8,435 nucleotides of DNA, taken from contig SKPT01000365.1 of assembly GCA_007119405.1 (NCBI GenBank), positions 1 to 8,435 of the forward strand, written 5' to 3'. Source of the stretch: Phycisphaeraceae bacterium (lineage in GTDB: Bacteria; Planctomycetota; Phycisphaerae; Phycisphaerales; Phycisphaeraceae). A program made the translations under genes and the position numbers. Below the pieces are notes generated by a model. It was not told the DNA's origin. It saw only the letters and a program-made list of their open reading frames with translations, and searched no databases. Of this stretch, positions 4,874 to 8,435 are shown piece by piece; the stretch's first letter is position 1; every line of letters starts with the position of its first letter.

Positions 4874-6370
4874 ATGGATGACATCGCTTTCCAACAGTGC
4901 ATCGACCCCGACTGCCAGGCGCGCTACGCCATCGACGAGGTGCACGTGGCCTGCCCGGCGTGCGTCGCCCGGGGCAGGCAGTCGCTGCTGGACATCCGCT
5001 ACGACTGGGCCCGGGCCGACGCCCCGGCCTCGTTCTCGCGCTTCGAGCATCGCTGGATGACCAAGGGCGAGCATGGCGAAGGGGCGCTGGACTTCTCCGG
5101 CGTGTGGCGCTTCCGCGAGCTGCTGCCCTTCTACCGCGACGAGGCGAACATCGTCACCATCGGCGAAGGCCGCACCAACCTCCAGGAGGCCGACCTGCTC
5201 GCCCCGCTGATCGGGCTCAAGCCGCGCGGGCTGTACCTGCAATACGAAGGCCTGAACCCCTCCGGCTCGTTCAAGGACAACGGGATGACGGCCGCGTTCA
5301 CCCACGCCCGGCTCGTCGGCGCCAAACGCGTCGCCTGCGCGTCCACCGGCAACACCAGCGCCAGCCTGGCCATGTTCGCGTCCCTCAGCGAGATGACGGG
5401 CATCGTCTTCATCGGCTCGGGCAAGATCGCCTACGGCAAGCTCAGCCAGGCGCTCGATTACGGCGCCCGCACGCTCCAGATCCAGGGCGACTTCGACGCC
5501 TGCCTCCGCCGCGTCCGCCAGATCGCGGTCGATCACCCGGAGATGGGCATCTACCTGATGAACAGCGTCAACCCCTTCCGCCTCGAGGGGCAGAAGTCGA
5601 TCATGTACCGCGTGCTCGAGGCGATGGACTGGGAGCTTCCCGACTGGATCATCGTGCCCGGCGGCAACCTGGGCAACTGCTCGGCCTTCGGCAAAGCCTT
5701 CGCCGAGCTGCACGAGCTGGGCCTCATCGAGAAGATCCCGCGCCTGGCGGTCATCCAGGCCAGCGGCGCCAATCCGCTGCACGAGCTGGTCAACACGCAT
5801 GGCTTGACGTGGAACGGGGGGCGCATCGATCACGAGACCATCGCCCGCTATTACGCCGAGGCCGACGCCGCCGACTTCCACGCCCACACCGTCGCCAGCG
5901 CCATCGAGATCGGCCGCCCCGTCAACCTGCCCAAGGCGCTGCGGGCGCTGTCGATCATGGACGGCGTCGTGCGGCAGGTCGACGACGAGACGATCCTGGA
6001 GCACAAGGCCCTGGTCGGGCGCTTCGGCTTCGGGTGCGAGCCGGCGTCGGCCGCCTCGGTCGCCGGCACGCGCCAGCTCGTTGAGGAGGGCGTCATCAAG
6101 CCCGACGAGCGCGTCGTGTGCATCCTCACCGGCCACGTGCTCAAGGACCCCGACGCGACGGTGCGCTACCACACCGGCCTGGACGTCAAGGCGATCCAGG
6201 ACCAGGCCCCGCGCCGCGAGGTCACGGGCGTGATGGCCAACTCGCCGATCCCGGTGCCGGATGATCTGGAGGCGATCATCGCCGCCGTGGGGGCGGAGCA
6301 CCTGCCGGGGCCGACGGAGGCCGGCGGGGGGGAGGATCCGCTCCAGGGGTTGCCCGTGACGGAGTATTGA
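4874..6370 (+). CDS. thrC: threonine synthase
   Basis: A PLP-dependent fold-type-II enzyme that converts O-phosphohomoserine to threonine. The 498-residue product begins with a zinc-ribbon-like element, C9-x4-C14 and C27-x2-C30. The PLP lysine is K134 in [20 protein letters not shown] (156-164) and the phosphate-binding PGGNLGN (262-268) are intact, and GANPL (298-302) and [11 protein letters not shown] (354-364) also fit the family. The frame is open far upstream, but that part runs through the 4551-4586 hairpin and the promoter, so it is not coding. ATG 4865 (three residues longer) is an alternative start; neither has a strong ribosome binding site, though GGA at 4863-4865 suits 4874. The last 30 residues are a low-complexity acidic/Gly tail. 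It probably forms its own transcription unit from the TACAAT promoter. Paralogous threonine-synthase-like enzymes exist, so substrate is slightly less certain than fold. Confidence 0.9.
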   Translation: MDDIAFQQCIDPDCQARYAIDEVHVACPACVARGRQSLLDIRYDWARADAPASFSRFEHRWMTKGEHGEGALDFSGVWRFRELLPFYRDEANIVTIGEGRTNLQEADLLAPLIGLKPRGLYLQYEGLNPSGSFKDNGMTAAFTHARLVGAKRVACASTGNTSASLAMFASLSEMTGIVFIGSGKIAYGKLSQALDYGARTLQIQGDFDACLRRVRQIAVDHPEMGIYLMNSVNPFRLEGQKSIMYRVLEAMDWELPDWIIVPGGNLGNCSAFGKAFAELHELGLIEKIPRLAVIQASGANPLHELVNTHGLTWNGGRIDHETIARYYAEADAADFHAHTVASAIEIGRPVNLPKALRALSIMDGVVRQVDDETILEHKALVGRFGFGCEPASAASVAGTRQLVEEGVIKPDERVVCILTGHVLKDPDATVRYHTGLDVKAIQDQAPRREVTGVMANSPIPVPDDLEAIIAAVGAEHLPGPTEAGGGEDPLQGLPVTEY

Positions 6371-6430
6371 GGGGGCAGGGGCTAGGGACTAGGGACTAGG
6401 GACTAGGGGCTAGGGATAGGGATGAGGGAG
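6371..6430 (+). repeat. left heptamer array (TAGGGRY units, G-rich strand)
   Basis: Begins directly after the threonine synthase stop codon. After GGGGG the units are CAGGGGC (6376-6382), TAGGGAC three times (6383-6403), TAGGGGC (6404-6410), TAGGGA twice (6411-6422) and TGAGGGAG. It is the inverted counterpart of the array at 6853-6902. The evenly spaced GGG tracts with four-base loops are compatible with G-quadruplex formation on this strand. Confidence 0.9.
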
Positions 6431-6470
6431 CGTGTGTGATGGCGCGGGGACATCATTTGGGAGCACCACA

Positions 6471-6848
6471 ATGGACGACATCCGCAGCTATCGTGACCTT
6501 CAGGCCTGGCAACGTGCGATGGATTGGGTGACCCGCGTGTACAAATGTGCCCGGAACCTGCCTGACCATGAAAGGTATGGCTTGACCAGTCAATTGCAGC
6601 GAGCCGCCGTCTCGGTCCCTGCCAACATTGCTGAGGGCCACGCCCGCGATGGCACCGGCGAGTTTCTGCGACACTTGTCGTTCTCTCAGGGATCGCTCGC
6701 CGAAGTCCAAACCTTGTTAGCCATCACCGTCAACCTGGGCCACTTCGCCGAACAAGCCGTCGTGGAGCTTGTCCGCGAATCAGATGAAATCGGCCGCATG
6801 ATCCGCGGCCTACAAAGATCACTCAACCGACGCCGCGACAAACGCTAA
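6471..6848 (+). CDS. four-helix-bundle protein (S23 / 23S rRNA intervening-sequence family)
   Basis: A 125-residue helical protein of the family first seen encoded in intervening sequences of 23S rRNA and related to the Avd accessory protein of diversity-generating retroelements. Family signatures are IRSYRDLQAWQRAM (4-17), YGLTSQLQRAAVSVPANIAEG (36-56), EFLRHLSFSQGSLAEVQTLL (64-83), and a basic C-terminus ending NRRRDKR. The positive surface expected in the family suggests nucleic-acid binding, but no biochemical role is settled. The ATG at 6471 has GGGAG at 6459-6463 seven bases upstream; an in-frame start at 6432 would add 13 atypical residues. The gene is flanked by inverted heptamer arrays, stands alone without reverse transcriptase or rRNA, and contains AT-richer codons (TTG, TTA, AAA, AGA) than adjacent genes, which suggests horizontal arrival. 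Family is confident, function unknown. Confidence 0.9.
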   Translation: MDDIRSYRDLQAWQRAMDWVTRVYKCARNLPDHERYGLTSQLQRAAVSVPANIAEGHARDGTGEFLRHLSFSQGSLAEVQTLLAITVNLGHFAEQAVVELVRESDEIGRMIRGLQRSLNRRRDKR

Positions 6849-6852
6849 CCAA

Positions 6853-6902
6853 CCCCCCTAACCCCTAGTCCCTAGTCCCTAACCCCTAGCCCCTGGTCCC
6901 CC
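6853..6902 (-). repeat. right heptamer array (inverted copy)
   Basis: Read on the minus strand: GGGGG, AC, CAGGGGC (6895-6889), TAGGGGT, TAGGGAC, TAGGGAC, TAGGGGT, then TAGGGGGG. Units match the left array in order, with A/G and C/T changes only at the last two positions. The array ends at the base before the proS ATG, so it forms the entire immediate upstream region of proS. Confidence 0.9.
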
Positions 6903-8435
6903 ATGCCCAAGACCGCCATCACCCCCACCCGCGCCGAGAACTACCCCGACTGGTACCAGCAGGTCGTCAAGGCCGCCGACCTCGCCGAAGCCTCGCCCGT
7001 GCGCGGCTGCATGGTCATCAAACCCTGGGGCTGGGCCATCTGGGAAAACATCCAGCGAACCCTCGACGACATGTTCAAGGCCACCGGCCACCGCAACGCC
7101 TACTTCCCCCTCTTCATCCCCAAGAGCTTCCTCGAAAAGGAAGCCCAGCACGTCGAGGGCTTCGCCAAGGAGTGTGCCGTCGTCACGCACCATCGCCTCA
7201 TCGAGGGCTCCGACGGCCAAGGGCTCATCCCCGATCCCGAAGCCAAGCTGGAAGAGCCGCTGATCGTCCGCCCCACGTCCGAAACGATCATCGGCACCAT
7301 GTACGCCAGGTGGATCCAGAGCTATCGCGACCTGCCGGTGCTCATCAACCAGTGGGCGAACGTCGTGCGCTGGGAGCTGCGCACGCGGCTGTTCCTGCGC
7401 ACCAGCGAGTTTCTCTGGCAGGAGGGGCACACCGCCCACGCCACCGAGGCCGAGGCCGTCGAGGAAACGCTGCGCATGCTTGATGTGTATGCCGAGTTCG
7501 CGGAAAACTGGATGGCCATGCCGGTGATCAAGGGCCGAAAGAGCGAGGGCGAAAAGTTCCCCGGCGCGGTGGACACCTACACCTTTGAGCCGATGATGCA
7601 GGATCGCCGGGCGCTGCAGGGCGGCACCAGCCACTTCCTGGGGCAGAACTTCGCCAAGGCGCAGGACATCATGTTCCTCGACGCCGACGGCGAGCGCAAG
7701 CACGCCTGGACGACCTCGTGGGGCGTCTCCACCCGGCTCGTCGGCGGACTCATCATGACCCACAGCGACGACGACGGCCTCGTCCTGCCGCCCAAGCTCG
7801 CGCCCGCCCACGTCGTCATCCTGCCCATCACCCACAAGGCCGACGACCCCGAGGCCGTCGTCGCCTACTGCAAGAGCTTGCGCGATGAACTGACCAAGCT
7901 CAGCTACGCTCACCGCCCCGTCACCGTCGAGCTCGACACGCGCGACATCCGCGGCGGCGACAAGAACTGGGAGTGGGTCAAGAAGGGCGTGCCGATTCGC
8001 CTCGAGATCGGCCCGCGCGACATGGCGAGCGATGCCGTCTTCATGGCTCGCCGCGACCAGTCGCCACGCGAGAAGCAGGCCCTGCCGCGCGCCGAGTTCG
8101 TCGAAAAGGTCACCGCCATCCTCGACGAGATTCAGCAGACGCTGTTCGACCGCGCCAAGGCCTTTCGCGACGAGAACATGCGGGCGATCAACGCCAAGGA
8201 CAAGTTCTACAAGTTCTTTACGCCAAAAAATGCCGAGCAGCCGGAGATCCACGGCGGCTTCGCGCTGTCGCACTGGTGCGGCGACGAGGCGGTCGCGGCG
8301 CAGGTGCAGAAGGACCTGGGCGTGACGATTCGTTGCATCCCGTTTGCGGATCCGCTGGGCGACGACGAGCCGGGCAAGTGCATTTTCACCGGCAAGCCGA
8401 GCGAGCGCCGCGTGCTCTGGGCGAAGGCGTACTGA
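6903..8435 (+). CDS. proS: proline--tRNA ligase, short (archaeal/eukaryotic-like, type 3)
   Basis: Class II aminoacyl-tRNA synthetase that charges tRNA-Pro in the cytosol. The 510-residue protein lacks the inserted editing domain of long bacterial ProRS and matches the short type. Visible: the motif 1 region after RGCMVIKPWGWAIWE (34-48), the proline-site RPTSET, motif 2 with RWELRTRLFLRTSEFLWQEG, HTAHAT, motif 3 with GVSTRLVGGLIMTHSDDDG, then an anticodon-binding domain beginning LPPKLAPAHVVILP, and a C-terminal domain ending AKAY, the usual terminal tyrosine. In the C-terminal zinc site C459 and C493 remain, but the second and fourth ligand positions read V464 and T496, so zinc binding is probably lost. 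The ATG at 6903 directly abuts the C-rich repeat array and has no ribosome binding site. The stop codon is the last three bases of the window, so the gene is complete. Confidence 0.95.
   Translation: MPKTAITPTRAENYPDWYQQVVKAADLAEASPVRGCMVIKPWGWAIWENIQRTLDDMFKATGHRNAYFPLFIPKSFLEKEAQHVEGFAKECAVVTHHRLIEGSDGQGLIPDPEAKLEEPLIVRPTSETIIGTMYARWIQSYRDLPVLINQWANVVRWELRTRLFLRTSEFLWQEGHTAHATEAEAVEETLRMLDVYAEFAENWMAMPVIKGRKSEGEKFPGAVDTYTFEPMMQDRRALQGGTSHFLGQNFAKAQDIMFLDADGERKHAWTTSWGVSTRLVGGLIMTHSDDDGLVLPPKLAPAHVVILPITHKADDPEAVVAYCKSLRDELTKLSYAHRPVTVELDTRDIRGGDKNWEWVKKGVPIRLEIGPRDMASDAVFMARRDQSPREKQALPRAEFVEKVTAILDEIQQTLFDRAKAFRDENMRAINAKDKFYKFFTPKNAEQPEIHGGFALSHWCGDEAVAAQVQKDLGVTIRCIPFADPLGDDEPGKCIFTGKPSERRVLWAKAY

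Larger units (their letters stand above)
6371..6902. mobile_element. candidate cassette: four-helix-bundle gene between inverted heptamer arrays
   Basis: A roughly 530-base unit fills the gap between the threonine synthase stop and the proS start. Its ends are imperfect inverted repeats of about 45-50 bases built from TAGGGRY heptamers; read on the G-rich strand both ends start with CAGGGGC and stay in register for six units. Inside is a single gene (6471-6848) of the S23/four-helix-bundle family, whose codon use is less GC-biased than its neighbours. There is no transposase, and no clear target-site duplication is seen. Mobility is inferred, probably acting in trans if real. Confidence 0.5.

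Noticed and set aside
4364..6301. Long open frame of 645 codons on the minus strand antisense to threonine synthase
   Set aside because: It mirrors a gene with full catalytic motifs, has Arg/Gly/Ala/Val-biased composition with no recognisable domain, and runs into the non-coding hairpins.
6376..6422. CRISPR-like array
   Set aside because: The units are contiguous 7-mers with no spacers, and there are no cas genes.
6471..6848. Avd accessory protein of a diversity-generating retroelement
   Set aside because: No reverse transcriptase, template repeat or variable-protein gene is present in the window.
6879..8273. Open frame of 464 codons on the minus strand antisense to proS
   Set aside because: Composition is that of an antisense shadow of a GC-rich gene; proS on the plus strand is unmistakable.

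Overview
The window is very GC-rich bacterial DNA carrying mostly housekeeping genes packed on the plus strand. The gene set and style suggest a planctomycete, perhaps of the Phycisphaerae type: a lysine-tailed DksA-like protein with a decayed zinc finger next to lspA, a short 'type 3' prolyl-tRNA synthetase, hairpin-rich GC spacers, and a four-helix-bundle (S23-family) gene between G-rich heptamer repeats. This placement is inferred from style only and is moderate at best.

Layout. 79-645 is leuD (leucine biosynthesis); leuC probably lies just upstream, outside the window. 690-1069 is a two-gene overlapping cassette of small proteins: an antitoxin-like 61-residue protein and a DUF2283 protein. 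1188-1775 is a thioredoxin-fold protein with a WCGDC site. 1776-2363 is non-coding. It holds a 130-bp compound palindrome, a second hairpin and a good promoter for the next gene. 2364-2996 (DksA/TraR-like) and 3034-3666 (lspA) form a likely operon. A class I glutamine amidotransferase of the gamma-Glu-GABA hydrolase type (3596-4318, minus strand) converges on lspA and overlaps its 3' end by 71 bp. 4319-4873 is non-coding with several hairpins and two divergent promoters. 4874-6370 is threonine synthase. 6371-6902 is a compact cassette, a four-helix-bundle gene between inverted arrays of a TAGGGRY heptamer, fitting almost exactly between the threonine synthase stop codon and the proS start codon. 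6903-8435 is a complete proS.

How it fits together. LeuD and threonine synthase serve amino-acid biosynthesis, ProS serves translation and LspA matures lipoproteins. These are conventional. The accessory signals are the heptamer-flanked four-helix-bundle cassette (best candidate for an under-described mobile or repeat-associated unit), a family of hairpins that share a CCCTTCGGGA loop and GTGCCAC/GTGGCAC ends while their stems vary with compensation, and the antitoxin-like/DUF2283 pair. A TACAAT -10 box recurs before three genes, one of which looks leaderless. Two proteins (DksA-like, ProS) have lost part of their family's zinc-binding cysteines.
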